A DNA stretch of 64,000 nucleotides from Adineta ricciae. Lineage: Eukaryota; Rotifera; Eurotatoria; Adinetida; Adinetidae. The position numbers and the translations under genes were made by a program. The stretch is from contig CAJNOJ010000395.1 of assembly GCA_905250025.1 (NCBI GenBank), forward strand, positions 18,181-82,180. The letters are read 5' to 3'. The notes under the pieces are model-generated. The model had not been told where the DNA came from, did no database searches, and saw nothing but the letters and a program-made list of their open reading frames with translations. Within the stretch, counting starts at the first letter, position 1, and each line of letters begins with the position of its first letter. Shown here in pieces: positions 1 to 10,784 of the stretch.

Positions 1-1646
1 CTTTTGTTCGCGTTCGTAGACACAACCCATGTTATTCAAACACACGGCAACATCGGGATGACTGGCACCAAATGCTGTTTCGATAATATCATGTGCTTTT
101 TCAAAGGATTCAAAAGCTTGTTGATAATCTGCTTGATTAAAAAATGCACAGCCAATACTAATATAATTCGCCGCGAGATGAGGATGATCTGCGCGTAATG
201 CTTCAGTTCTTATTTGGAGTGACTTTTGATGCCACTCGAGACTTGCATCGTAATCCTCTTTTTCATCAGCTATATTGCCGAGTCCATGATAACAACGAGC
301 AGTGTCTGGATTATCTGCAGAAAGATGTTTTAGTAGACGAAAATAATATTTTTCGGCTTCATCAAATCTACCCATCTCTGCAAGTACATTGCCAAATGAG
401 AGAAGATTCTTTTCTCCGCCTCCATGTAGACTCTTCATGTATTCAAAATGTTTTTCAGATAATGATCATCATCTGAGCACAACGTCATTTGAATAGTATA
501 TATTTGCTCATCATTGTTGCATACGTCAATAATTCGAAAGATTGATCCAAGCATAATCAACACTTCTTTTTCATTACAAAAATGACTACGTTGAGTAATA
601 TCTGCAAAAGGTTTTGTTGAAATAGTAGGATCGGCATCGATTTGGAATAAGACTCTTTCACCCTCACCAGACGTTTGCATTAAGAACTTATGTGCTACGG
701 AAGAATCGGTGCTGGTTGATAGAAAAGAATTGAATGACACGAATCGACCAATGGAGTTGCGTAACATTTGTACTTCGTCTTTGCACATTTTTTGACCCCG
801 GTAGAGACGAATGGGCATGGTACATCGATATTTAGCGAGCTGTTGTTGAAGATCAATGATAAAAAATCGAAATAGAAAGAGAATATCAATATTTTGTACT
901 CGAAGAGCTTTGTTTAACAATCGATAAACGAACGATTCTCTTGTGTACCACCACAGTGCATCATCAGCTCGATATTTCTCATCGAATTCTTTGACAATCG
1001 CTAATTCACTAGCATTTCCTTTGTATATCTTGTGAAGAAGAAAATTGAGTTCGTCTCTATCTTCTTGAGTTGGTTTTATTCGAAGTAGAATATCAATAAA
1101 GATTTGAGAGTGAACAAATTGTCCATTTAGTTCACTAGTTGATTGTCCCTGAACAGAAAACAAGATTGGCTCGTCGCCTTGTTTCCGCCGTCCACGATCC
1201 GATTGAATGCTAGAGATAAGATCTTGTTTCTTGGTGAATAAGCCTTTCACCTAAAATGTTAAGACAAAGACATATCGCAGCATATCACTTACATTTATTC
1301 TTACCTTGGTAAATTTTTTAGCCCATTCTTTATGGTCCTGTTCCCTACAGCAGAAGACATAGATAGCAAGAATCTGGCGAAGTTTATGAATACGAGGTAC
1401 TATGTATTGACCGAGACGCCCACTGACGATGAATAACACTCTATCTCCATCGAGCATTGATCGAATATAATTTTCACATTCTGTTGCATCTTGAAATGTC
1501 TTCAAATAGTTTACGATGGAACGAAGTTGGTTTTGTATAACAACGTTTTCTATGGAGTTGTCAACATTGGCATCCAGCCAAATCAGTGACAACGATTCAA
1601 GATTTTCATCAGTCGAATGAACGATACTCGACGTTGATCCACCCAT
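1..1646 (-). pseudogene. ART-TPR protein, copy 1 (frameshifted, cut by window edge)
   Basis: Exon 1 is 1305-1646 (starts MGGSTS). A 54-bp GT-AG intron (1251-1304) follows, then exon 2 from 1250 to beyond the left edge. Exon 2 carries an arginine-type ADP-ribosyltransferase core with the R-S-E signature: RLYRGQ, the STS strand (FLSTS) and an intact E-x-E (NEKEVLI). Known family role: transfer of ADP-ribose from NAD+ to protein side chains. Compared with the intact copy at 8457-10482, one base is missing in an A-run near 443-455. The frame therefore stops at 435 just after the ART domain, and the downstream TPR-coding sequence (1-434) is still present but out of frame. Either a truncated ART without TPRs is made, or this is a pseudogene or a homopolymer sequencing error. 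The 5' flank to about 1850 also matches the second copy. Confidence 0.8.
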
Positions 1647-2211
1647 TTCTTTTACCGTGAATAACTTTAATGATGAGAATGTGTTTTCGACACAATTTCT
1701 TTTTCGTTCTCTTTCTCTATTGACACGCCTGTATTCTGTTGTGAAAAGACGTTTATCTACTAGAAGATGTTTCTATTGACTTTACGATATATAAAACAAA
1801 TATTCTTTCATCTCGAACTCGGCGAAAAGAATTAATCATTACCGACCCCAAAAGTTAGTTATATGCATACATCGGTCATATTTCAATGAATATATCTACG
1901 TCTACGGGAACGTAGAGCCGCCATGGATGAATGGTTACGTTGTTCGACACGGAGTAACAAGGTACTGTGTTCGAATCTCAATAGCATCTTCCATACTGAT
2001 TACATGCTTAGTCGATATGTTGGACGGAAGAGTGTGCAGATACCGCCGTTCGTAAAAGAAAAGACGATAGAATCCGACTGCATGTGAAAAAAGCTTGTCA
2101 GCGCAGCCCCTTTGGGGCTAAAGTGTGGAACTCACATACTTGCATTTGGAAAACCAGATTGCGGATTAGAATAAAATACTTAAGGAGTAAGCTCACTTTA
2201 AGATCATCACT
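1647..2211. other. Intergenic; tRNA-like A/B-box motif
   Basis: No gene seen. The first ~200 bp is duplicated upstream of the other ART-TPR gene (10483-10690). At 1924-1934 there is a near match to the pol III A box and at 1969-1977 an exact match to the B-box consensus GWTCRANNC, spaced as in a tRNA. The expected acceptor and T stems do not pair, so this is at best a tRNA-derived relic. Confidence 0.35.
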
Positions 2212-2212
2212 N
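2212..2212. other. Single-N assembly join
   Basis: One N immediately precedes sequence that matches the interior of the neighbouring GPCR gene (from about 3636). The true 5' end of the GPCR copy is missing here. Confidence 0.9.
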
Positions 2213-3086
2213 GTTTCTTCCCATAGAAATTATTAAAATTGTGTGTACATTTCTAACAAGTGTTTGTTGCGTAATATATTTATGTATTATTCTACTGAAT
2301 AAAACATGTCATACATTACCAATGATGTTAACTGCAAATACCTGTGCTTCAACACTAGCTTTCGCATGTTCTATGCTTAGTACAAGTATTGTTACAATTC
2401 AAAATGATTCGAAACAAATCTATGATCAAGATCTACTATGCGTTAGTAGATGCTTTGCAAGTCATGCTTCTGCATTCTGGCTTAACTATTCGTTTTCAAT
2501 CGAAGCTATCTATCGATATGTAATTGTCATGTATCCGACTCGATTATACTTACAAAGCATTAAATTTCATACAATCATTATATGTCTTTCATGGCTATGT
2601 GGTATTTTATATCCCGTGGTGTTTTTATTTTTGGGTAGTATCGTTTATAACGTTGACAATCAAATATGTCAAGTACCGCTTGGATTGTCGTTTCCGATGA
2701 TCTACGCCGCACTGTATGTCTACCTCATTCCATTATCGATGACCGTGTTTATTTATTTCCGATTAGTGTATTATGTGAAGCAAATGAGTAAACGAATAAC
2801 ACCGATCTATGTCATATCTCGTGCTCAACGAGAATTGCGTATGGTTCAACACACCGTTTTAACTTCTGTAGTATTAATTTCACTCGGTGCTCCATATACA
2901 ATATTTATTGTTCTGTCATTCTTTCACAGTGCGCCACAATATCATTTTCGATTAGCTTATATCTCCATTGACATCTCACTACTGTTAATGGTGATCGTTT
3001 TGCTCTACTTTAACGAACCGTTGAAAACAGTTGTCAAGAAAAAACTACATCCACGGGCGAATACGGTAATGGCTATAATTGCATGA
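2213..3086 (+). CDS. Class A GPCR-like receptor, 5'-truncated copy
   Basis: The reading frame is open from the N at 2212 to TGA at 3084-3086, about 290 residues. It is closely similar to the complete receptor at 3558-4505 (positions 30-315 of that protein). Several hydrophobic helices are visible. The TM3 end reads EAIYRYVIVMYP, an atypical form of the E/DRY motif. TM7 ends NEPLKTVVKKK in place of canonical NPxxY, followed by a basic tail. Known role of the fold: ligand sensing at the plasma membrane through G proteins; the ligand is unknown. The initiating Met and about 29 N-terminal residues are lost at the assembly join, so this may be an intact gene in reality. Confidence 0.75.
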
Positions 3087-3557
3087 ATGATGTTTAGATG
3101 AAAAGAAATGCATAGATCAAAAACTCATTTGCGTCATCTCTGTTTTCTGAATAGCTAAGGGCGTGCAAATTGAATACTTGGGTCAAAAAACAAACGGCTT
3201 GTCAGACGAGAGGTGAATTTTTCTACAATGAATTGTGCACATAACCTCACATCTTTTTCATCAAAAATAAATTCATACGGATATTCATCGTTTGCCATCT
3301 TGCTGCGTAGCACGAAGAAGGGAGAAAAAGGAGAATGCCGAGTTATTTACGCCTTCTTTCTTTCTTTTGCATTCGAATTCGTACATAAGTGTGGAAAATA
3401 GTGTATTGATCGATCAAAGTCGAGAATGGAGAAAAAAAGTCGTGCTAAATTTAAGCTTGCAAACGTGATTAAACTGAGAAAAGAATGGACCGGATTCAAT
3501 CAGTCGTAGTCATACAGTGCGCTTCTAATTATATTGTTAATTGAAACATAAAATCTC
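3087..3557. other. Intergenic between GPCR copies
   Basis: AT-rich with no convincing coding region. A short frame at 3213-3401 has no recognisable features. It probably holds the promoter of the downstream receptor. Confidence 0.5.
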
Positions 3558-4505
3558 ATGAAACGTGTTCAGAGTCTTTTTGCCATTGAGCATCAAAGGA
3601 TGCCCGCGACAACCGTATTCGTAGAATCTTGGTTTCTTCCCATAGAAATTATTAAAATTGTGTGTACATTTCTAACAAGTGTTTGTTGCGCAATATACTT
3701 ATGTATTATTCTACTGAATAAAACATGTCATACATTACCAATGATGTTAACTGCAAATACCTGTGCTTCAACACTAGCTTTCGCATGTTCTATGCTTAGT
3801 ACAAGTATTGTTACAATTCAAAATGATTTGAAGCAAATTTATTATCAGGATTTACTATGTATTATCCAATGCTACGCAGCCTATGTGACCGTTTTTTGGC
3901 TTAACTATTCGTTTTCAATCGAAGCTATCTATCGATATGTAATTGTCATGTATCCGGCTCGATTATTCTTCTTAACAGTTAAGTTTTACACAATCATCAT
4001 ATGCCTCTCATGGATATGTGGCGTTCTATGCGCATTGGTATTTCCATTTTTAGGTGACATTGTTTATAACGTTGACAATCAAATATGTCAAATACCACTT
4101 CGACTTTCATTTTCATTAATTTATTCTGTGTTATGTATGTATCTTATTCCATTGTCAGTAACAATGCTTATCTATTGCCGATTAGTACACTACGTGAAAC
4201 AAATGAGTAAACGAGTAACACCGATCTATGTCATATCTCGTGCTCAACGAGAAGTGAGAATGGTCCGACACACTGTTCTACTAGTTATGCTATTCATTTT
4301 ACTTGGTACCCCCTACACAATATTTATTGTTCTGTCATTCTTTCACAGTGCGCCACAATATCATTTTCGATTAGCTTATATCTCCATCGACATCTCACTA
4401 CTATTAATGGTGATCGTTTTATTCTACTTCAACGAACCATTGAAAACAGTTGTAAAGAAAAAATTTCGCCGGCGAACAAATGCAGCGATGACAATTGTGC
4501 TGTGA
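3558..4505 (+). CDS. Class A (rhodopsin-like) GPCR, complete
   Basis: Single-exon 315-residue membrane protein. Seven hydrophobic stretches are recognisable: roughly residues 32-55, 63-85, 106-128, 142-165, 188-212, 240-263 and 275-295. TM3 ends with EAIYRYVIVMYP (YRY in place of DRY). The segment before TM6 is basic (RAQREVRMVRH), and TM7 ends FNEPLKTVVKKK, lacking NPxxY. Met 3558 is chosen as the first in-frame Met; a second Met lies at residue 15 (MPATT), so the start could be there. It is a direct tandem paralog of the truncated receptor upstream. The long near-identical TM1-2 and TM6-7 stretches alternate with diverged TM3-5, suggesting gene conversion or recent duplication. Ligand unknown. 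Confidence 0.8.
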   Translation: MKRVQSLFAIEHQRMPATTVFVESWFLPIEIIKIVCTFLTSVCCAIYLCIILLNKTCHTLPMMLTANTCASTLAFACSMLSTSIVTIQNDLKQIYYQDLLCIIQCYAAYVTVFWLNYSFSIEAIYRYVIVMYPARLFFLTVKFYTIIICLSWICGVLCALVFPFLGDIVYNVDNQICQIPLRLSFSLIYSVLCMYLIPLSVTMLIYCRLVHYVKQMSKRVTPIYVISRAQREVRMVRHTVLLVMLFILLGTPYTIFIVLSFFHSAPQYHFRLAYISIDISLLLMVIVLFYFNEPLKTVVKKKFRRRTNAAMTIVL

Positions 4506-4927
4506 CTGTGGATATGCAAATATATGTGAACTTTTCATTTTCAGTGAACACTCACAACTCGAAAAAGTATAGAATTTCAACGATATCGAGATATCAGAAA
4601 AGATCACAGTTATTCGATAGAAGAAGGAGAAACGAATAGAGCTGTTAGCGATGGCTCACAACTAGATAAGAATGATAAACAGATAAGGATTCATATAACA
4701 AAAGGTGTGAAGAATTGCTGAATTCGTTTTCAATATGAATTCACGTTTGGTAATTCATCGTTTCAATCGATGTCTTCGGTCTGCATTCAGTGAGTTCTTG
4801 TTCTATTTCAACCAAATATTCTAGCGAATAACACAATTTATAGGCACAAACAGAAAAAGTCGAGTCGCACCGAGTAAGCAGCTTTATACCATCTTGAAAT
4901 TCACACGATAGATGACGTGCTTCAGCT
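4506..4927. other. Intergenic with a minor minus-strand ORF
   Basis: A minus-strand frame at 4741-4950 (69 codons) has protein-like composition with several Cys but no recognised domain. It overlaps the first codons of the amidohydrolase at 4928. I do not call it a gene. The rest holds no recognisable feature. Confidence 0.4.
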
Positions 4928-6893
4928 ATGGCACTATTAAATGGTAACATATGGACCGGAAATAAGGAATACCCGCATGCACAAGCAATAGCTTGTGTCG
5001 ATGATATGATTACACACGTTGGATCAAACTCTGACGTGTTGTCTTTGCTGTAAGTTGATTAGTAAGAAAGTTTCAACATTTTGCCTATACTTGTAATAGT
5101 GATACGCATAAAGATAGTCAGACACACATTCTCGATGCACAAGGAAAATTTGTCATTCCTGGATTTATTGATTCTCATATTCATTTCATCATGGGTGGTC
5201 AAAGGTATACGATTGTTCATGTACTTTTCCATTGTGCTTTTTTTAAAAATAATATTGATAGATTATCTTCTGTGCAATTATCCGATGCTCAAACTCGAAA
5301 TGAATTCATTCAGCGTATTAAAGATTTCGCTGCGGTTCAACCACGCGGTAAATGGATTTTAGGCGGCGATTGGGATCACACGTTATGGCCTCAAGAAGAA
5401 AGAGAACTGCCAACACGTGCATGGATTGATCAAGTAACCAGTGATGAAATCTTTCCTCAGATCTCGTAGTATTTACCTACATAGGTAACACCTGATAATC
5501 CTGTATGGATTAATCGGAAAGAAGGACATATGTTTCTTGCGAATACATTAGCTTTACAACAAGCTGGTTATGCAGATTTCAGTACGATTCCAGATGTTGA
5601 AGGTGGAACCGTAGTGCGAGATGGAAATGGACAGCCAACTGGTTTATTCAAGGTCTTATTTTCCACTACCCGTCTTTTCGATACAATTGCATCTTTGATC
5701 ATTTAAGGATAATGCGATGAATATAGTCTATCCTCATGTGCCACAAGCTACTCAAGATGAAGACGATCAAGCAATCGAAGCTGCTACACAGTATTGCTTC
5801 GAAAATGGTGTCACATCCATTCATCATCTTACGGAGCCACCATCTCGCAATCGTGCTGGTGTAGGAGACGATATTAGTACATTCGAAAGTGCACATAAAA
5901 GAGGGCGACTGAAGATTAGGTAAGACTTTTGTTACAAACTTTTAATTGTACTTTTACTATGTTCGATTTAGAGCTTATGTAGCGGCTCCAATTGAAAATT
6001 GGGAAATACTTCGAAATCGTCTTGCTCTACCTGGAGCTTGGCGTGGTGATAAAATGTTACGTCTTGGAGCAATCAAAGGTTACGTCGATGGTTCTCTTGG
6101 TAGTCATACAGCCTGGTTCTTTGATCCGTATGTTGATACACCAAACTATGCTGGTGAAATGGTCAATTCAGAAAATGACCTCTACCGATGGATCAAAGGA
6201 ATTGATACAGCCGGCATGCAAGTATTTATTCATGCTATTGGTGACCGTGCTAATCATACGGCATTGAATATCTACGAACGAGTGCAACGGGAGAATGGTA
6301 GAAAAGATCGACGCTGGCGTATTGAACATGCACAGCATGTCGCATCAGCAGATTTTCATCGTTTTCGTGAGTTGGGCGTTATTGCTAGTGTTCAACCGTA
6401 TCATGCTATTGATGATGGTCGATGGGCTGAAAGTATTCTTGGAACTCAACGATGTAAGAATGCTTATGCATTTCGATCTTTTCAAAATGCTGGTGTTCGC
6501 ATGGCATTCGGTTCGGATTGGTTCGTTGCACCTCCTGTACCTCTTTTAGGCATACATGCAGCAGTCGTACGTCAAACATTATCTACTGGCAATGATACTA
6601 AACTTAACAATGTGTTTGTTCCTGAGCAATGCGTATCGGTACAGCAAGCTTTATATTCGTATACATTGGGGGCGGCCTATTCTGTACATGAAGAATGTAT
6701 CAAAGGATCGATTGCTGTGGGCAAACTTGCCGATTTTGCCATTCTCGATCATGACTTATTCATGGTTCGAAAAGAATTTATAGAACATGTCAAAGTCGAA
6801 AAAACAGTACTAGGTGGCAAACTGGTTTATGAAGGGCAGCCACACCAACGCGTAGTACATTGTGGAATTGGGACATGTTATACTTGCAGTTAG
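4928..6893 (+). CDS. YtcJ-type amidohydrolase (Amidohydro_3), six exons
   Basis: Exons 4928-5049, 5100-5204, 5262-5433, 5485-5652, 5708-5919 and 5972-6893 join in frame to 566 residues. All introns are GT-AG, 50-57 bp. The start is [11 protein letters not shown], the usual opening of the family. Metal and active-site elements appear in order: IDSHIHF (HxH), [24 protein letters not shown] (His), WRIEHAQH (His) and AFGSDWF (Asp). Length fits the family (~530-570). Known role: metal-dependent hydrolysis of amide/formamide-type C-N bonds in small molecules; the substrate is not predictable. No signal peptide is seen, so it is probably cytosolic. The family is mainly bacterial, fungal and plant, so an origin by transfer with later intron gain is plausible but inferred. 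Confidence 0.88.
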
Positions 6894-7115
6894 AATAATA
6901 TTTTTTTGTAAAATTTCTTCTGCATCGTTCTATAAAACATAAAAAAGGATAATTCTTTAAATGAAGTTCAATGAAGTGCATGGCTCTTCATTAATAGATG
7001 CTTGCAAAATATTAAAATAAGTTTTCGTACTATACGTGAATTAAACTCATTCGTCATGGTATCGTAATAATCGTTCCCATAATATAAATATTGAGAGTAA
7101 TATCGGAAGGGTAAG
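6894..7115. other. Intergenic after amidohydrolase
   Basis: AT-rich 3' flank; nothing recognisable. Confidence 0.4.
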
Positions 7116-7448
7116 TTAGATCAATGGATGCACAAGGGCAATGCTCGTACTCATCCAGTTTTCTGCAGTCGAAGATTTCAAAATACCCAGTAGAATGTAA
7201 CTACTGCCTGGTATTAATGAAACCACCATCAAGAAAATTGTTCCACACATTCAAAGAAGGATATAAACAATGAACATAAACAAATAGGCAAATGCCATTA
7301 GTATCACATTTATAAAAAGATATGGAAGGAGTAGAACACCAACAACGATCATCGTAATAAGAGATGACCATCGACCTATATGAAATTCTATTTTCTTCCA
7401 CCCGATAATGGACAACAAGTTTGATGAAGAAAAGTGAAAGAAAAGCAA
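7116..7448 (-). pseudogene. Two-TM membrane protein remnant with in-frame stop
   Basis: One minus-strand frame runs 7448 to 7116 with a single in-frame TGA at 7251-7253. Before the stop it encodes two long hydrophobic segments (including SSLITMIVVGVLLLPYLF). After the stop come another hydrophobic stretch and a PGSSYILLGI-like loop. This loosely resembles the TMEM230/TMEM134 two-helix family (conserved PG-x-Y loop), but the match is weak. The nonsense codon makes it a likely pseudogene; its true 5' end is not identified. Confidence 0.3.
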
Positions 7449-8456
7449 TGAATGAAAGAGAAAGTCGAAAATGTCGAATTTTAATTTATGACGAAGTCTC
7501 TCACGCTCTTCTTCTGCTTCTTGAATTTTTTTGTGGTATTATTATCTGAAGAGTATTCGCGAATTGCAAAAGTACTGTGATAGGCCACATGATCGTCGCA
7601 GCAGACGCATTTATATTGCCAATAAATATATTTCGAGACCTGGCCGTGACTTTGCCGCGTGCTGTCGAGCGTTCACTAGTCAAAGACTGACGATTTCTCG
7701 CTTAGACTGCAGTTTGCACAGCATTATTCGATTGCTTGTATTCCTTTATTTGTTCGTCAAGTATCCAGCGTCCTAGTGCTGTTTCTTATGTGGTGGAGAA
7801 TGTTTTATAACGGAATTTATTCAAAATACTCTAAATGATGATATATTTCACAATTAATTGTAAAACCATAATCCAATACGGTTGAATGTTCATATGATCT
7901 TGAGCTAATGTATAAAGAAGTGGATTGGCATGTTGTACGCCCCTTGGTACCGGTCCTGTCACATTTCTATTGTTGCTGCTATCCCCAGCCCCCACATAGT
8001 GCCAGCAACTGTAGGGGAACTTACTTGATGAAAATGCAGCTTCTCGAGAAAAAAACTAAAGCGTGTTGTTTATAGGTACGAAACGAGTGCTAATGATAAA
8101 TACGTATTTGACTACTGAGTAAGAACTGACTTCCTTTTCAATTGCTTGAAATCTTGAATCGCAGAATTGCGACACATCATTGATGGACATTAGTAATTTT
8201 ATAGGTGTGTTTTTTCTTTCCAAAGATGAGAGAGAAAACACAACGAGTTCTATGTTGCTATCTGTACTTTTATTTTGAGAAGTAACTATTAGTTACAAAC
8301 GTGTCACAAGTTTTCACGATCGCATCTGTGTCATTGGAAACATATCAAAGCATGGAACACAAAAATATAATCGAGGTTAGAATGAGTGTGTCTAAAATAA
8401 CTAACTTATTTTCGGAGTGAACAATACAATCATTGTTGATAAACGCGCTTATTTCA
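7449..8456. other. Intergenic
   Basis: Several short frames occur on both strands between 7500 and 7780 (for example 7501-7683 minus) but none has a recognisable domain. The stretch 7800-8456 is AT-rich and ends as the 3' flank of the ART-TPR gene. Confidence 0.4.
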
Positions 8457-10482
8457 TTAACAAATCTTCTTGGACAAATATCGAATATATTCTCTTATTT
8501 GTAGCATACTCATGTGTGTAGCCGGTAAAGAACGATCATAAATGAATTCTGCTTTTTTATAATATGAGAGTGCTTCTTGCAAATTGTCTTTATCGTTGTA
8601 CACGTTACCGATATTTTCCAAGGTGAGAGCAATATCACGATGATCAGAAGGTAAAGATTTGAATTTGATTTCCAATGCTTTCTGATAATTTTCTAATGCA
8701 ACATCATACTCTCGCAACGCACGATAGACATTACCAATATTATGATAAGATTGTGCCACATCAGGATGATATTCAGGTAAACATTTTAAACGAATTCTCA
8801 ACGCTTTCTCGTGGTATCTCAACGCCGTGATGTACTTTTGTTCGCGTTCGTAGACACAGCCCATGTTATTCAAACACATGGCAACATCAGGATGCCTGGC
8901 ACCAAATGCTGTTTCGATAATATCATGTGCTTTTTCAAAGGATTCAAAAGCTTGTTGATAATCTGCTTGATTAAAAAACGCACAGCCAATACTAATATAA
9001 TTCGCCGCGAGATGAGGATGATCTGCGCGTAAGACTGCAGTTCTTATCTGAAGTGACTTTTGATGCCACTCGAGACTTGCATCATAATCATCTTTTTCAT
9101 CAGCTATATTGCCGAGTCCATGATAGCAACGAGCAATGTTTGGATTATCTGCAGAAAGATGTTTTAGTAGACGGAAATAATACTTTTCGGCTTCATCAAA
9201 TCTACCCATCTCTGCAAGTACATTGCCAAATGAGAGAAGATTCTTTTCTCCGCCTCCATGTAGACTCTTCATGTATTCAAAAATATTTTTCAGGTGATGA
9301 TCATCGTCTGAGCACAACGTCATTTGAACCACATATATTTGCTCATCATTGATGCATACGTCAATAATTCGACAGATTGATCCAAGCATAATCAACACTT
9401 CTTTTTCGTTACAAAAATGACTACGCTGAGTGATATCTGCAAAAGGTTTTGTTGAAATAGTAGGATCGGCATCGATCTGGAATAAGACTCTTTCACCATC
9501 ACCAGACGTTTGCATTAAGAACTTATGCGCTACGGAAGAATAGATGCTGGTTGATAGAAAAGAATTGAATGAGACGAATTGACCGATGGAGTTACGTAAC
9601 ATTTGTACTTCGTCTTTGCACATTTTTTGACCCCGGTAGAGACGAATAGGGGTGGTACATCGATATTTAGCGAGCTGTTGTTGAAGATCAACGATAAAAA
9701 ATCGAAATAGAAAGAGAATATCAATATTTTGTACTCGAAGAGCTTTGTTTAACAATCGATAAACGAACGATTCTCTTGTGTACCACCACAGTGCATCATC
9801 AGCTCGATATTTCTTATCGAATTCTTTGATAATCGCTAATTCACTAGCATTTCCTTTGTATATCTTGTGAAGAAGAAAATTGAGTTCGTCTCTGTCTTCT
9901 TGGGTTGGTTTTATTCGAAGTAAAATATCAATAAAGATTTGAGAATGAACAAATTGCCCATTTAGTTCACTAGTTGATCGTCCTTGAACAGAAAATAAGA
10001 TTGGCTCGTCGCCTTGTTTCCGTCGTTCACGATCCGATTGAATGCTAGAGACAAGATCTTGCGTCTTGGTAAATAAGCCTTTCACCTAAAATGTTAAGAC
10101 AAAAGACATGTCGCAGCATATTACTTACGTTCATTCTTACCTTGGTAAATTGTTTAGCCCAGTCTTGATGGTTCACTTTGTTACAGCAAAAGACATAGAC
10201 AGCAAGAATCTGGCGAAGTTTATGAATGCGCGGTACTATGTATTGACCCAGACGTCCACTGACGATGAGTAACACTCTATCTCCATCGAGCATTGATCGA
10301 ATATAATTTTCGCATTCTGTCACATCTTGAAATGTCTTCAAATAGTTTACGATGGAACGAAGTTGGTTTTGTATATCAATGTTTTCTCTGGAGTTGTCAA
10401 CATTGGCATCCAGCCAAATCAGTGACAACGATTCAAGATTTTCATCGGTCGAATGAGCGATATTCGACGTTGATCCACCCAT
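8457..10482 (-). CDS. ART-TPR protein, copy 2 (intact)
   Basis: Exon 1 is 10141-10482 (114 codons), intron 10086-10140 (55 bp, GT-AG), exon 2 8457-10085. The product is about 656 residues. The N-terminal ~250 residues form a conserved but unnamed region. The ADP-ribosyltransferase core follows with R265 (YRG), STS at 292-294 and E-K-E at 341-343, the full R-S-E triad of arginine-specific ARTs. From about residue 395 to the end there are at least six kinesin-light-chain-type TPRs, spaced ~42 residues, with repeated YHNIGNVY- and ALRYHEKAL-like helices. Known chemistry: NAD+-dependent mono-ADP-ribosylation; the TPRs probably choose the protein target. No signal peptide, so intracellular. Both gene body and 5' flank are duplicated at 1-1850. 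The ART-TPR architecture is typical of large bdelloid families (established knowledge); its function is not known. Confidence 0.87.
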
Positions 10483-10784
10483 TTCTTTTACAGTGAATAA
10501 CTTTAATGACGAAAATGTGTTTTCGACAAAATTTCTTTTTCGTTCTCTTTCTCTTTTGACTCGTCTGTATTCTGTTGTGAAAAGACGTTTGTCTACTAGA
10601 AGATGTTTCTATTGACTTTATGATATATAAAACAAATATTCTTTCACTTCGAACTCGGTGAAAAGAATTTATCATTACCGACCTCTTTGTTCGAATATCA
10701 GTAACATCATCCATGAAATGATCCTAGACAGGTCATCAACAGCTAAGTTTCTTATATCTTTTTTAGATCATCATTTCTTGCAGT
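10483..10784. promoter_or_regulatory. Divergent intergenic region between ART-TPR and ART-LRR genes
   Basis: About 300 bp separates two head-to-head ART genes. The left part is shared with the flank of ART-TPR copy 1. The right part (from ~10745) is shared with the flank of ART-LRR copy 2, including a pyrimidine-rich stretch ending in AG just upstream of the ATG. That could be a 5'-UTR splice acceptor or a spliced-leader acceptor. No TATA box is clear. Confidence 0.4.

Noticed and set aside
1917..1990. A functional tRNA gene
   Set aside because: A and B boxes are present, but acceptor and T stems do not pair and no clean anticodon arm can be drawn.
4741..4950. Minus-strand 69-codon frame as a gene
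   Set aside because: It overlaps the amidohydrolase start, has no domain, and no homologous copy to support it.
7501..7683. Basic 60-residue minus-strand frame as a gene
   Set aside because: Low-complexity basic composition, no start context or domain; plus-strand frames across it are equally plausible.
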